From NCBI GenBank assembly GCA_025964695.1, contig JAOPYK010000012.1:1-64000 (forward strand): 64,000 nt of DNA, given 5' to 3'. Source of the stretch: Streptosporangiaceae bacterium (GTDB lineage Bacteria; Actinomycetota; Actinomycetes; Streptosporangiales; Streptosporangiaceae). Numbering within the stretch: the first letter of the stretch is position 1; the number at the start of each line of letters is the position of its first letter. Positions 37,398-46,051 of this stretch are shown here, one piece after another. Below the pieces are notes generated by a model. That model did no database searches. It was not told the DNA's origin and worked only from the letters and a program-made list of their open reading frames with translations. The position numbers and the translations under genes were made by a program.

Positions 37398-38186
37398 GTG
37401 ACCCTCTACCGCGATGAAGGCATCGTCCTGCGCACCCAGAAGCTGGGCGAGGCCGATCGCATCGTGACGCTGCTGACCCGCCGTACCGGCCGGGTCCGGG
37501 CGGCGGCCAAGGGGGTGCGCAAGACGAAGTCGCGGTTCGGGGCGCGGCTGGAGCCGTTCTCCCATGTCGACGTGCAGCTGTACGAACGGCGCTCGCTCGA
37601 TCTGATCACGCAGGCGGAGACGATCCGGCCCTATGGCGGGCCGCTCGTGGCGGACTATCCGCGCTACACCGCGGGCACCGCGATGCTGGAGACCGCGGAG
37701 AAGCTGACCAGCGAGGAGAAGGAGCCCGCGCTGCGCCAGTTCCTGCTGCTCGTCGGGGGGCTGCGGACGCTGGTGGAGGCGAGCCACGATCCCCGCCTGG
37801 TGCTGGACGCCTACCTGCTCCGCTCGCTGTCGGTCGCGGGGTGGGCGCCGGCCCTGGACGAGTGTGCCCGATGCGGTGTCCGGGGCGGTCTCAAGGCCTT
37901 CCTGATCTCGGCGGGCGGCGCGGTCTGCGGCTCCTGCCGGCAGCCGGGTGCGGCCACTCCGGCGTCGCCCACCTTCGAGTTGATGCTGGCGCTGCTGCGC
38001 GGGGAGTGGGAACTCGCCGACGAGAGCGAACCCCGTCACCGGGTAGAGTGCAGCGGCCTCGTCGCCGCCTATCTGCAGTGGCATCTCGAACACGGAATCA
38101 GGTCGCTCAGGCATGTGGAGCGGGAGTCGCCGCGGCCCCGGACGCCGCCGGACGCCGGAATCGCGACGGACAGGGAGTCGGTGTGA
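37398..38186 (+). CDS. recO: DNA repair protein RecO
   Basis: This 262-residue recombination mediator loads RecA with RecR and RecF. GTG 37398 gives the family N-terminus [20 protein letters not shown], an OB fold. [20 protein letters not shown] is conserved. The C-terminal helical part carries a zinc site CARCG...CGSC (about 155-185). A longer in-frame start at 37356 is poor. It overlaps uppS by 4 nt, the usual actinobacterial pairing. Confidence 0.95.
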   Translation: MTLYRDEGIVLRTQKLGEADRIVTLLTRRTGRVRAAAKGVRKTKSRFGARLEPFSHVDVQLYERRSLDLITQAETIRPYGGPLVADYPRYTAGTAMLETAEKLTSEEKEPALRQFLLLVGGLRTLVEASHDPRLVLDAYLLRSLSVAGWAPALDECARCGVRGGLKAFLISAGGAVCGSCRQPGAATPASPTFELMLALLRGEWELADESEPRHRVECSGLVAAYLQWHLEHGIRSLRHVERESPRPRTPPDAGIATDRESV

Positions 38187-39004
38187 GAAGGGCCGTTTCG
38201 CCGCCGGACCCGCACCCGAGTGGTGCGCGCCCGCCGGAGATCCCGAAGGAGTTCGTGCCCCGGCACGTGGCCATCGTGATGGACGGCAACGGGCGGTGGG
38301 CCAAGCAACGCGGGCTGCCGCGCACCGAGGGACACAAGATGGGGGAGCACGCCCTCTTCGACGTGATCATGGGTGCGATCGAGCTGGGCGTCCCGCATCT
38401 GTCGGCGTACGCCTTCTCCACCGAGAACTGGAAGCGCTCACCCGACGAGGTGCGTTTCCTCATGGGCTTCAACCGGGACGTGATCCGGCGCCGCCGCGAC
38501 CAGCTGAACGCCATGGGCGTACGGGTGCGCTGGGCCGGCCGCAGGCCCCGGCTGTGGCGCAGCGTCATCAGTGAGCTCGAGGATGCCGAACGGATGACCC
38601 GCGGAAACGACGTGCTGACCCTGCAGTTCTGCGTGAACTACGGCGGCCGGGCCGAGATCGCGGACGCGGCGGCGGCGATCGCCCGCGACGTCGCGGCCGG
38701 CAAGCTCAACCCGGACAAGATCAGCGAGAAGGTCTTCGCCCGTTACCTCTACCAGCCGGAGATCCCCGAAGTCGACCTCTTCCTGCGGCCCTCGGGGGAA
38801 CAGCGGACCTCGAACTTCCTGGTCTGGCAGACGGCGTACGCGGAGATGGTCTTCCAGGAAACCCTGTGGCCCGACTTCGACCGGCGTCACCTCTGGCATG
38901 CCTGTGAGGTCTATGCCGGCCGGGACCGGCGTTACGGCGGGGCCGTGCCGAACGAACTCCCCGGGGCGCCCGCCCGGGTCAACGGGCAGGTCGCCCGAGG
39001 CTGA
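38183..39004 (+). CDS. uppS: Isoprenyl transferase (undecaprenyl/decaprenyl diphosphate synthase)
   Basis: This 273-residue cis-prenyltransferase makes the long polyprenyl carrier for cell-wall synthesis. [20 protein letters not shown] holds the catalytic Asp34 and the pyrophosphate-binding GNGRWA. Other conserved parts are [36 protein letters not shown] and [20 protein letters not shown]. Start GTG 38183 lies in the recO stop. It is convergent with zur across 19 nt. Confidence 0.96.
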   Translation: MRRAVSPPDPHPSGARPPEIPKEFVPRHVAIVMDGNGRWAKQRGLPRTEGHKMGEHALFDVIMGAIELGVPHLSAYAFSTENWKRSPDEVRFLMGFNRDVIRRRRDQLNAMGVRVRWAGRRPRLWRSVISELEDAERMTRGNDVLTLQFCVNYGGRAEIADAAAAIARDVAAGKLNPDKISEKVFARYLYQPEIPEVDLFLRPSGEQRTSNFLVWQTAYAEMVFQETLWPDFDRRHLWHACEVYAGRDRRYGGAVPNELPGAPARVNGQVARG

Positions 39005-39023
39005 CCCGCCGCGGCCGGCGCTC

Positions 39024-39401
39024 TCAGCTCGTGGCGCAGCTCGGGCAGGTGCCGAAGACCTCGACGGTGTGCGTTACGCCGATGAAGCCGTGCTCGGCAC
39101 CGACGCCCTCCGCCCAGCGCTCCACGGCGGGTCCCTCGACCTCCACCGTGCGGCCGCAGTTGCGGCAGACCAGATGGTGATGATGCTCCTCGGTCGCGCA
39201 CGCGCGATAGACGGCCTCGCCGTCGTCGGTGCGCAGCACGTCGACCTCGCCGGAGTCGCTGAGCGCCTGCAACGCCCGGTAGACCGTGGTCAGGCCGATC
39301 TTGGATCCATCGGCGCGCAGGTCGGCGAAGATGTCCTGCGCGCTGCGGAAGCCCGCGCTGGCCGCCAGCGCGCGACGTACCGTGTCCTGCCGTGTAGTCA
39401 C
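39024..39401 (-). CDS. zur: Fur-family zinc regulator Zur
   Basis: This is a 125-residue Fur-family regulator. The winged helix (DTVRRALAASAGFRSAQDIF, then GLTTVYRALQALSDSGEVDV) precedes the metal sites: the EEHHHHLVCRNCG cluster and C-terminal CPSC pairing for structural zinc. Its place at the end of the znuA-znuC-znuB unit, overlapping znuB by 4 nt, and the Zur box ahead of znuA identify it as Zur rather than an iron regulator. It should repress its own operon when zinc is plentiful. Confidence 0.93.
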   Translation of the reverse strand: MTTRQDTVRRALAASAGFRSAQDIFADLRADGSKIGLTTVYRALQALSDSGEVDVLRTDDGEAVYRACATEEHHHHLVCRNCGRTVEVEGPAVERWAEGVGAEHGFIGVTHTVEVFGTCPSCATS

Positions 39402-40285
39402 CTTCCCACCTCCGCCCCTGAATCTAGTGGTAGCGCCGCTTCCTCTCGGTCGTTCGCGGCCGTCCGCCCGCGACGGAGCAGCCGTCCCCCCGTCACCGCC
39501 ACCATGAACAGCGCGAGCGCGAGCAGCACGATCGCGGGCCCGGGGGAGAGGTCACGCTGGAAACCGGCGTACAGGCCGCCCACCGCGGAGACGACGCCGA
39601 AGACCATGGCCAGCCCGACGGTGGCCTTGAACCCCCGGGTGATCTGCTGGGCGGCGGCCACCGGGACCACCATCAGCGCGCTCACCAGCAGCAGTCCCAC
39701 GACGCGCATGGCGACCACCACGGTCATCGCCGCCGTCACCGCCAGCAGGAGGCTCAGGAACCGCACCGGGAGGCCGCTGGCCCGGGCGACCTCCTCGTCC
39801 TGGCAGAGCAGGAACAGCTCCCGCCCGAACAGGCCCATCACCACCAGCACGCCGGCGACCAGTGCCACGATGACGTACAGGTCGTGCGCGGAGACGCTGC
39901 TGATCGACCCGAACAGATAGCCCAGCAGGTTGGCGGTGCTGCCTCCCGGAGCGAGATTGGTGAGCAGGACGCCGCCGGCGATGCCGCCGTAGAACAGCAG
40001 GGCCAGTGCCACGTCGGCGCCCGTGCGCCCGCGGGCGCGCAGTACCTCGATTGCGACGGCACCGAGCGCCGACACGATGATCGCGGTGAGCACCGGCGAC
40101 GTGCTGGTGATGAGCCCGAGGGCGACCCCGGTGAGGGCGATGTGACCGATGCCGTCGCCGAGCAGCGCCAGCTTGCGCTGCACGATGAACGTGCCGACCA
40201 CCGGGGCGGCGACGCCGATGAGCACCGCGGCGAGCAGCGCACGGCGCATGAAGTCGTAGTCGAGGATGTCCAGCACGCCGGTCAC
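39398..40285 (-). CDS. znuB: Zinc ABC transporter permease ZnuB
   Basis: This 295-residue ABC-3 permease starts at GTG 40285, within the znuC stop. Upstream in-frame ATG would add Arg-rich non-membrane sequence. About eight helices include MRRALLAAVLIGVAAPVVGT, LALLGDGIGHIALTGVALGL and GLLLVSALMVVPVAAAQQIT. The charged loop CQDEEVARASGLPVRFLSLL couples to the ATPase. It overlaps zur by 4 nt. Confidence 0.94.
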   Translation of the reverse strand: MTGVLDILDYDFMRRALLAAVLIGVAAPVVGTFIVQRKLALLGDGIGHIALTGVALGLITSTSPVLTAIIVSALGAVAIEVLRARGRTGADVALALLFYGGIAGGVLLTNLAPGGSTANLLGYLFGSISSVSAHDLYVIVALVAGVLVVMGLFGRELFLLCQDEEVARASGLPVRFLSLLLAVTAAMTVVVAMRVVGLLLVSALMVVPVAAAQQITRGFKATVGLAMVFGVVSAVGGLYAGFQRDLSPGPAIVLLALALFMVAVTGGRLLRRGRTAANDREEAALPLDSGAEVGR

Positions 40286-41073
40286 GCGGGCTCCCAGGTG
40301 GTGAGCGAGGAGGGGCCGCTGGCCGGCCCGTGCGGATGCAGGTGCTGGTGGCCGGGAGCGGCGCACTCGCCCTCGGGGGCGGGCGGAGCGCCCTCGTACG
40401 CGATCCGGCCGGCCTCCAGCACCACGGCCCGGGTGATCAGCGGTTCTATCGGTCCCAGCTCGTGGGCGACCAGGACAAGGGTCCGGCCCTGGCGGATCAG
40501 CGCACGCAGGGTCCCCGCCAGGGCCTGCTGGCTCGCCGCGTCAACGCCGGCCGTGGGCTCATCCATGACGAAGGCGTCCGGTTCGCCGGCCAGCGCCCGG
40601 GCGATCAGCACCCGCTGCTGCTGGCCGCCGGACAGCTGATGGGCCGGATCCCTCGCACGGTCCGCCATCCCGACGATGTCGAGCGCACGTTCGACCGCGG
40701 CCCGGTCGGCGGCCGACGACGGCCGGAACCTGGACTGCCGGGCGATCCGGCCGGAGGAGACGACCTCGCGGACCGTGGCGGGCACCCCGCCGCCCACCGT
40801 CAGCCGCTGCGGGACGTACCCGATGCGTCCCCACTGGCGGAACCGGGGCGGCGCCACGCCGTAGATCTCGGTCCGCCCGGCCGAGAGCGGGATCAGCCCG
40901 AGCAGGGCCCGGACCAGCGTGGACTTGCCGGAGCCGTTGGGGCCCAGGAGCGCGACGACCTCACCGGGGTCGACCCGCAGATCGATGCCGCGCAGCACCT
41001 CCCGGCCGTCCAGGCGGACATGACCGCCGGTCATGGCGAAGGCGGGAGCCGGCGCCGCCGTGAGCGGCGTCAT
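40282..41073 (-). CDS. znuC: Zinc ABC transporter ATP-binding protein ZnuC
   Basis: This 263-residue ATPase starts at ATG 41073, inside the znuA stop. Walker A is LLGPNGSGKSTLVRALLGLI. The metal-transporter stretch is GRIGYVPQRLTVGGGVPATV, the signature LSGGQQQRVLIARALAGEPD, and Walker B AFVMDEPTAGVD. A His-rich C-terminus (GHQHLHPHGP) may bind zinc. It is part of the tightly overlapped znuA-znuC-znuB-zur unit. Confidence 0.94.
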   Translation of the reverse strand: MTPLTAAPAPAFAMTGGHVRLDGREVLRGIDLRVDPGEVVALLGPNGSGKSTLVRALLGLIPLSAGRTEIYGVAPPRFRQWGRIGYVPQRLTVGGGVPATVREVVSSGRIARQSRFRPSSAADRAAVERALDIVGMADRARDPAHQLSGGQQQRVLIARALAGEPDAFVMDEPTAGVDAASQQALAGTLRALIRQGRTLVLVAHELGPIEPLITRAVVLEAGRIAYEGAPPAPEGECAAPGHQHLHPHGPASGPSSLTTWEPA

Positions 41074-41981
41074 GAGCACCCCAGAGCCGTGCGCAGGGTC
41101 TTCAGGTTGTGGCGCATGATCGACATGTAGTCGTCCTTGGATCCCCGGGCCAGGCCTTCGACCGGGTCGAGCGTCCCGGTCCGCACGCCGGCCTCCTGGG
41201 CGAGGGTCTGGGCGACCTTCGGGCTGACCAGCGTCTCGGTGAAGACCGTGGCCACCCCGGTCCGGCGGATCTGCTGCGTCAGCTCCGCCAGCCGCTTGGG
41301 CGACGGCTCCGCCTGAGGGTCGATCCCGCTGACCGCCAGCTGGGTCAGGCCGTAGCGCTCGGCGAGATAGCCGAAGGCGGCGTGGCTGGTGACGATGGTC
41401 TTCTGCCGGCAGGTGGCGAGCCCGGCGCGGAACTCGCCGTCGAGCCCGGTCAGCTCGCCTGCCAGGGCCCGCGCGTTGGCCCGGTACGCCGTGGCGTGCA
41501 CCGGGTCGGCCGTGGCCAGCCGCTCGCCCACGGCCGTGGCCACGGTGGCCAGCCGGCTGGGATCCAGCCAGAGATGGGGGTCGTACCGCGCCGCCTGCTG
41601 CGGGACCTGCCCCGCGCCGGTCGCCGGGAGGGTCCGCACGAGGGAGGCCGCGTCGAGGGAGGACTTCCGGGCATGCTGAGCGACCGCCTGGTCCACGGCG
41701 GGCTGGAGGTCCTTGAGATAGACGACGAGCCTGGCCCTGCCGACGTCCACGACCTGCCGGGGCGTCAGCTCGAGATCGTGCGGCTCGGCGCCGGGTTTGG
41801 TCAGCGTGGTCACGGCGGCGTCGCCGCCGCCCACCCGCTCGGCCAGCCATGCCATCGGGTAGAAGGAGCCGATCACTTGGGGCCTGCCGGAGGCCGACGC
41901 GCCGCCCCCGCCGCAGGCGGCGGTGCCCGCCAGCAGCAGGGCGAGCAGGGCGCTGGGCAACAGACCTCTAGCGCTAAACAC
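41070..41981 (-). CDS. znuA: Zinc-binding lipoprotein ZnuA
   Basis: This is a 303-residue cluster A-I metal-binding protein. GTG 41981 gives a lipoprotein signal FSARGLLPSALLALLLAGTA ending AAC with Cys23. Zinc ligands are seen in KPGAEPHDLELTP, DPHLWLDP and VTSHAAFGYLAERYGL, with the later acidic residue in VFTETLVSPKVAQTLA. It lacks the long His-rich loop of Gram-negative ZnuA. It is the first gene of the operon, and its promoter overlaps a Zur box. Confidence 0.93.
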   Translation of the reverse strand: MFSARGLLPSALLALLLAGTAACGGGGASASGRPQVIGSFYPMAWLAERVGGGDAAVTTLTKPGAEPHDLELTPRQVVDVGRARLVVYLKDLQPAVDQAVAQHARKSSLDAASLVRTLPATGAGQVPQQAARYDPHLWLDPSRLATVATAVGERLATADPVHATAYRANARALAGELTGLDGEFRAGLATCRQKTIVTSHAAFGYLAERYGLTQLAVSGIDPQAEPSPKRLAELTQQIRRTGVATVFTETLVSPKVAQTLAQEAGVRTGTLDPVEGLARGSKDDYMSIMRHNLKTLRTALGCS

Positions 41982-42001
41982 TCCTATAGTGTGAATGAAG
42001 A

Positions 42002-42016
42002 TGAAAACGGTTGTCA
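42002..42016. promoter_or_regulatory. Zur box upstream of znuA
   Basis: TGAAAACGGTTGTCA is a 7-1-7 inverted repeat (6 of 7 pairs) matching the actinobacterial Zur operator pattern TGAAAATGATTTTCA. It is 20 bp from the znuA start. On the minus strand TTGACA (a -35-like hexamer) overlaps it. A TATAGG lies right before znuA, but its spacing is long (23 bp). Confidence 0.82.
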
Positions 42017-42310
42017 AAATTGCCCGACGACGTGACCGGCCGCAAAGATCAGCAGCACTGCGAGCGCGGCCAGCCTGAGCAGCCGTCCGGACGGGTCGAG
42101 GCTCGGCCAGGACAGGTAGGCGAACCAGCCCAGGAAGACGGCGAGCACCACCAGCGCCAGGGCGCCGGGCCAGCCGGTGACCACCATGCCGATGAGCAGC
42201 AGGATCCCCATGGTGACCGGGAGCGCCCAGCGCGGAAGCTGGTGAAGGTAGACCATCGGGGTCGCGCTGCTCCGCTCCACCCTGGCCCGGAGCCCTCGAT
42301 TGGCAGACAT
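42014..42310 (-). CDS. DUF6703-like small membrane protein
   Basis: This 98-residue protein is predicted from ATG 42310. A basic N-terminus (ANRGLRARVERSSATPMVYL) is followed by three hydrophobic segments (LPVTMGILLLIGMVVTGWPG, LALVVLAVFLGWFAYLSWP and LLRLAALAVLLIFAAGHVVG). Actinobacterial proteins of this type are conserved next to the znu cluster. Function is unknown. Its stop codon lies inside the znuA Zur box. Confidence 0.78.
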   Translation of the reverse strand: MSANRGLRARVERSSATPMVYLHQLPRWALPVTMGILLLIGMVVTGWPGALALVVLAVFLGWFAYLSWPSLDPSGRLLRLAALAVLLIFAAGHVVGQF

Positions 42311-42377
42311 GGAGGCCACCGTATGCCCCGGCACATGCCGGCGCCGTATTGCCCCCACGTGGTGCGAGGATGGGCCC

Positions 42378-42650
42378 GTGATCGCGATAACCCGATACCG
42401 GGTCCCCGCCGACGAGGCCGAGGTCTTCGCCGGCCAGGCCCGTGCCGTCCTCGAAGCGCTCTCCGCGTGCCGGGGCCACCGGTCCGGCCGGCTCGGCCAT
42501 GCCGCCGACGACCCTGAGCTGTGGGTCGTGGTCACCGAGTGGGACGGCGCGGGCTTCTACCGCCGGGCGCTGGGCGAGGTGCGCATGCTGGTCATCCCGA
42601 TGTCGGCGCGGGCCGTCGACGAACCGGGCGCCTACGAGATCGTCGCGTAG
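42378..42650 (+). CDS. Antibiotic-biosynthesis-monooxygenase-type (ABM) small protein
   Basis: This 90-residue dimeric alpha+beta barrel (ABM fold) starts at GTG 42378. VIAITRYRVPADEAEVFAGQ begins the first strand, RSGRLGHAADDPELWVVVTE the central strands, and WDGAGFYRRALGEVRM the helix. Such proteins may be cofactor-free monooxygenases or heme/quinone handlers. No partner gene suggests a substrate. It diverges from the DUF6703-like gene across 67 bp. Confidence 0.82.
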   Translation: MIAITRYRVPADEAEVFAGQARAVLEALSACRGHRSGRLGHAADDPELWVVVTEWDGAGFYRRALGEVRMLVIPMSARAVDEPGAYEIVA

Positions 42651-42765
42651 GCCTTCCGGCCAAGACCGGGCCAAGGTCCGGTGAAAGATCCTCCCGGCCC
42701 GTGGTAACCCTCCGTGAACGGGAACCACTTCCTGCGATCTTGCTGACGAGCCGTGGGGAGTAACG

Positions 42766-44085
42766 ATGCGGCATACCGTTCTTGCCGGATTTCTGGTGTT
42801 GGCGGCAGTGGTGTCCGCAGTGTTCATGGTGCCGGCGGGGGCGGTGCAAAGGGCGATGGCGGCCGTGACGGCGACCGGCCCGCAGACCAGGATCGTGGAG
42901 TACGGCGGAGTGCGGGTGAGCGTTCCGGCGGAGTGGCCGGTCTACCGGCTCGATCAGCAGCCCTCCCGTTGCGTGCGGTACGACCGGCACGCGGTCTACC
43001 TCGGGCGGGCGGGGGCGGACCAGGACTGCCCCGCGCGGATGGCCGGTCGGACCGAGACCCTGCAGATCGAGCCGCTGGACGAGCCGGCCGACTCCCCGGA
43101 GATGTCCACCCCGGAGGACACCATGGGGGAGAGCGCTGAGGAGGAGACCACCGCGGCACAGGAGGTCGCCGCCCAGGAGGTCAAGGTGGTGCTGCCCACC
43201 GCCGGAGTGCGGATGACCGGGACGTACGGTTCCGGCCGGGCGCTGGTGGAGGCCATGTTCCGGGGCGCCCGGATCCGGCCCTGGGTGCACAGGACGCTGC
43301 CCTCCTTCCAGATACCGGGCGAGCCCGGGGCCGAGTCCGGCCTGCGGATCGCGGTGCCGTACCGGCCCATGCGGCAGCCGGCGCAGGGCCGGGAACGGCG
43401 GCGGGAGTGGACCACCGGAGCCGGGTTCGACGCCTGTTCGGCTCCGTCGAGGGCGGCGATGGCCGCGTGGCGGAGGGCCTACCGGGTGGCGAACATCTAC
43501 ATCGGCGGTGCCGCGCGCGGCTGCGCCCAGCCCAACCTGAACCGGAACTGGGTGAGCGGCGTGCGCCGGATGGGCTACCGGCTGATCCCCACCTATGTGG
43601 GGCTGCAGGCCCCCTGCTCGACGTTCCACAACCGGTTCACCGGGAAGAACGCCTACCGGAAGGGCAGCGCGTCCGCCGACGACGCGGTCCGCCGGGCCGC
43701 GGCGCTGGGCATCCCGCGCGGCGAGCCGATCTACTTCGACATGGAGGGCTACGCCAGCGAGCGGGCGTGGTGCCGGCGGGCGGTGCTCACCTTCGTGCAC
43801 TCCTGGTCCCGCCGGCTGGAGCGCAGGGGGTACGTCTCCGGGATGTACGGCAGCGCGGGTTCGGGGGTGCAGGCCCTCGGTGAGGCGACCGGGATCACCA
43901 AGCCCAAGGCGATCTGGTTCGCGCGCTGGGACGGACGGGCCCGTACCGCGGGCGGCCGTTATCTGCGCCGGTCCTGGTGGAGTCCGCACCGCCGGATCAA
44001 GCAGTACCGCGGGGGTCACCATGAGCGGCACGGCGGCTACACCATCAACATCGACAGCAACATCGTCGACGGGCTGGTGTACTGA
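42766..44085 (+). CDS. Secreted DUF1906 (Rv2525c-like glycoside-hydrolase-fold) protein
   Basis: This is a 439-residue protein. The signal peptide is HTVLAGFLVLAAVVSAVFMV with a cleavage-like AGA. An N-terminal domain of about 130 residues has paired Cys (SRCVRYDRHAVYLG and DQDCPARMAG) and an acidic stretch (about 110-130). The C-terminal DUF1906 domain starts TTGAGFDACSAPSRAAMAAW. It has RVANIYIGGAARGCAQPNLN, the acidic pair in EPIYFDMEGYASERAWC, and KAIWFARWDG. It resembles GH25-like barrels. Mycobacterial Rv2525c is a Tat-exported cell-wall protein. Substrate is unproven. Confidence 0.85.
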   Translation: MRHTVLAGFLVLAAVVSAVFMVPAGAVQRAMAAVTATGPQTRIVEYGGVRVSVPAEWPVYRLDQQPSRCVRYDRHAVYLGRAGADQDCPARMAGRTETLQIEPLDEPADSPEMSTPEDTMGESAEEETTAAQEVAAQEVKVVLPTAGVRMTGTYGSGRALVEAMFRGARIRPWVHRTLPSFQIPGEPGAESGLRIAVPYRPMRQPAQGRERRREWTTGAGFDACSAPSRAAMAAWRRAYRVANIYIGGAARGCAQPNLNRNWVSGVRRMGYRLIPTYVGLQAPCSTFHNRFTGKNAYRKGSASADDAVRRAAALGIPRGEPIYFDMEGYASERAWCRRAVLTFVHSWSRRLERRGYVSGMYGSAGSGVQALGEATGITKPKAIWFARWDGRARTAGGRYLRRSWWSPHRRIKQYRGGHHERHGGYTINIDSNIVDGLVY

Positions 44086-44091
44086 CCTCGC

Positions 44092-44132
44092 GGCCGAGAC
44101 GGCCGAGACGGCCGAGACGGCCGAGACGGCCG
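44092..44132. repeat. 9-bp tandem repeat GGCCGAGAC
   Basis: Four exact copies (44092-44127) and a partial fifth follow the DUF1906 stop. No coding role is seen. Confidence 0.9.
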
Positions 44133-44196
44133 CGATGACGATCGCACGAGTCTGCTCCGTGTCACGGTGCGGGTGCAATAAGCTGGTGACCTGCTT

Positions 44197-44233
44197 GACG
44201 CCGGGGGCCCGGCCACCATCCGGCCCCGGCGTC
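44197..44233 (+). terminator. GC hairpin between DUF1906 gene and glyS
   Basis: GACGCCGGGG (44197-44206) pairs with CCCCGGCGTC (44224-44233). It lies 80 nt before glyS. It may end the upstream gene or structure the glyS leader. No T-box sequence is visible. Confidence 0.55.
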
Positions 44234-44312
44234 GCACCGGGGATCACAGACGCCGTACGCCACGGGGGTGTACGAACAATCCCGCCGACCGCCAGCCGGA
44301 TGGAGAACCACC

Positions 44313-45701
44313 ATGGCCCGACGTACCGACGTGATGGACACGATCGTCAGCCTCGCCAAGCGCAGAGGCCTGGTCTTCCCGTCGAGCGAGATCTACGGTG
44401 GGCTGCGGGCCTCCTGGGACTACGGCCCGCTGGGCGTCGAGCTGAAGAACAACGTCAAACGCCAGTGGTGGAAGTCCATGGTGCAGGGCCGCGACGACGT
44501 CGTCGGCCTCGACTCCAGCGTGATCCTGGCCCGTGAGGTCTGGGAGACCAGCGGCCACGTGAACGCGTTCGTCGACCCGCTCACCGAGTGCCAGTCCTGC
44601 CACAAGCGCTACCGGGCCGACCACCTCGAAGAGGCGTACGCCGAGAAGCACGGCAGGCCCCCGGCCGGGGGGCTCGCGGACATCGCCTGCCCGAACTGCG
44701 GCAACAAGGGCGCCTTCACCGAGCCGAAGATGTTCAACGGGCTGCTCAAGACCTACCTGGGCCCCATCGAGGACGAGTCGGGCCTGGCCTACCTGCGGCC
44801 CGAGACCGCGCAGGGCATCTTCGTCAACTACCTCAACGTGCAGCAGTCGGCCCGCAAGAAGGTCCCGTTCGGTATCGGCCAGATCGGCAAGTCGTTCCGC
44901 AACGAGATCACCCCGGGCAACTTCATCTTCCGCACCCGGGAGTTCGAGCAGATGGAGATGGAGTTCTTCGTCGAGCCCGGCACCGACGAGGAATGGCACC
45001 AGTACTGGATCGACACCCGGTTCCAGTGGTACGTCGACATGGGCATCAGCAAGGACAACCTGCGGCTGTTCGAGCACCCCCAGGACAAGCTGTCGCACTA
45101 CTCCAAGCGCACGGTCGACGTGGAGTACCGCTTCGGCTTCACCGGCGCGGAATGGGGCGAGCTGGAGGGCGTCGCCAACCGCACGGACTACGACCTGACC
45201 GTGCACGGCAAGGCCTCGGGCACCGACCTGTCCTTCTTCGACCAGGAACGCAACGAGCGTTTCGTCCCGTACGTCATCGAGCCGGCGGCGGGCGTCGACC
45301 GCTGCGTGCTGACGTTCATGATGGACGCCTACGCCGAGGACGAGGCGCCCAACTCCAAGGGCAAGCTGGAGAAGCGCACGGTCATGCGGCTCGACCACCG
45401 GCTGGCGCCGGTCAAGGTCGCGGTGCTGCCGCTGTCGCGAAACGCCGACCTGTCACCGAAGGCGAAGGACCTGGCCGCGCAGCTGCGCAAGAGCTGGAAC
45501 GTCGACTTCGACGACGCCGGTGCCATCGGGCGCCGCTACCGCCGTCAGGACGAGATCGGCACGCCCTTCTGTATCACCGTCGACTTCGACACCCTCGAGG
45601 ACGACGCGGTGACCATCCGCGAGCGCGACTCGATGAGCCAGGAGCGCATCTCGCTCGGCCAGGTCGAGTCCTTCCTGGCCGCCCAGCTGATCGGCTGCTG
45701 A
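44313..45701 (+). CDS. glyS: Glycine--tRNA ligase (single-chain, dimeric type)
   Basis: This 462-residue class II aminoacyl-tRNA synthetase starts at ATG 44313 after [25 protein letters not shown] and [17 protein letters not shown] are its N-terminal marks. Two CxxC zinc-ribbon pairs ([16 protein letters not shown]) sit in the insertion. Motif 2 is [20 protein letters not shown] and [17 protein letters not shown] follows. The anticodon-binding domain ends with [20 protein letters not shown]. It sits near znu/zur/uppS as in other actinobacteria. Confidence 0.97.
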   Translation: MARRTDVMDTIVSLAKRRGLVFPSSEIYGGLRASWDYGPLGVELKNNVKRQWWKSMVQGRDDVVGLDSSVILAREVWETSGHVNAFVDPLTECQSCHKRYRADHLEEAYAEKHGRPPAGGLADIACPNCGNKGAFTEPKMFNGLLKTYLGPIEDESGLAYLRPETAQGIFVNYLNVQQSARKKVPFGIGQIGKSFRNEITPGNFIFRTREFEQMEMEFFVEPGTDEEWHQYWIDTRFQWYVDMGISKDNLRLFEHPQDKLSHYSKRTVDVEYRFGFTGAEWGELEGVANRTDYDLTVHGKASGTDLSFFDQERNERFVPYVIEPAAGVDRCVLTFMMDAYAEDEAPNSKGKLEKRTVMRLDHRLAPVKVAVLPLSRNADLSPKAKDLAAQLRKSWNVDFDDAGAIGRRYRRQDEIGTPFCITVDFDTLEDDAVTIRERDSMSQERISLGQVESFLAAQLIGC

Positions 45702-46051
45702 CCTGCGGCGTCCTCTACGCTGACAGGGCCGCTTCCCCCCGATTCGGGTGGGGGAAGCGGCCCTTCTCATGGCTCAGGGCGGGGGTGGATGCCCTGAACG
45801 GGTCAGCTGGTGATGAACAGCGTCTGGTTGTAGACGCCCGATCCGGCGGTCGTCTCGCCCTGTTGCCGGCAGGTCACCGTGAAAGTAATTCACCTTTATC
45901 GAGTCGTTCAGCAAGGCCCCGGCCTCCCGGCCCGCCCGGAGCGGAGCCCGGTCGCGCCGCGCGCCCGGCGACTCCGGCGCCGTCGTCTGAGGCACCGCCT
46001 TGCGGCGCCTCACCTGCGTGTGTCTGACCTGCGTGTGTCTGGCCTGCGTGC
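45702..46051. other. Intergenic region glyS to galT (350 bp) with possible coding remnant
   Basis: Besides the terminator, 45800-45890 read on the minus strand gives a short peptide ending TAGSGVYNQTLFITS and a stop. It is preceded by an in-frame stop and shows frame-switching (NDSIKVNYF in a neighbouring frame). This looks like the worn tail of a secreted-protein gene. The rest (45900-46050) is GC-rich with short repeats of the type CTGCGTGTGTCTG. No intact gene. Confidence 0.5.
45726..45763. terminator. Strong 14-bp terminator hairpin after glyS
   Basis: GGGCCGCTTCCCCC (45726-45739) is exactly complementary to 45750-45763 with a 10-nt loop and a short TTCT tail. It is an efficient-looking intrinsic terminator. 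Confidence 0.85.

Noticed and set aside
37841-38182. Upstream extension of uppS across recO
   Set aside because: The extension is the out-of-frame shadow of recO. GTG 38183 with an overlapping recO stop gives the conserved length.
44086-44312. Glycine T-box or glycine riboswitch before glyS
   Set aside because: No AGGGTGG-type T-box core or riboswitch core is visible. Only a 9-bp tandem repeat and a GC hairpin are found.
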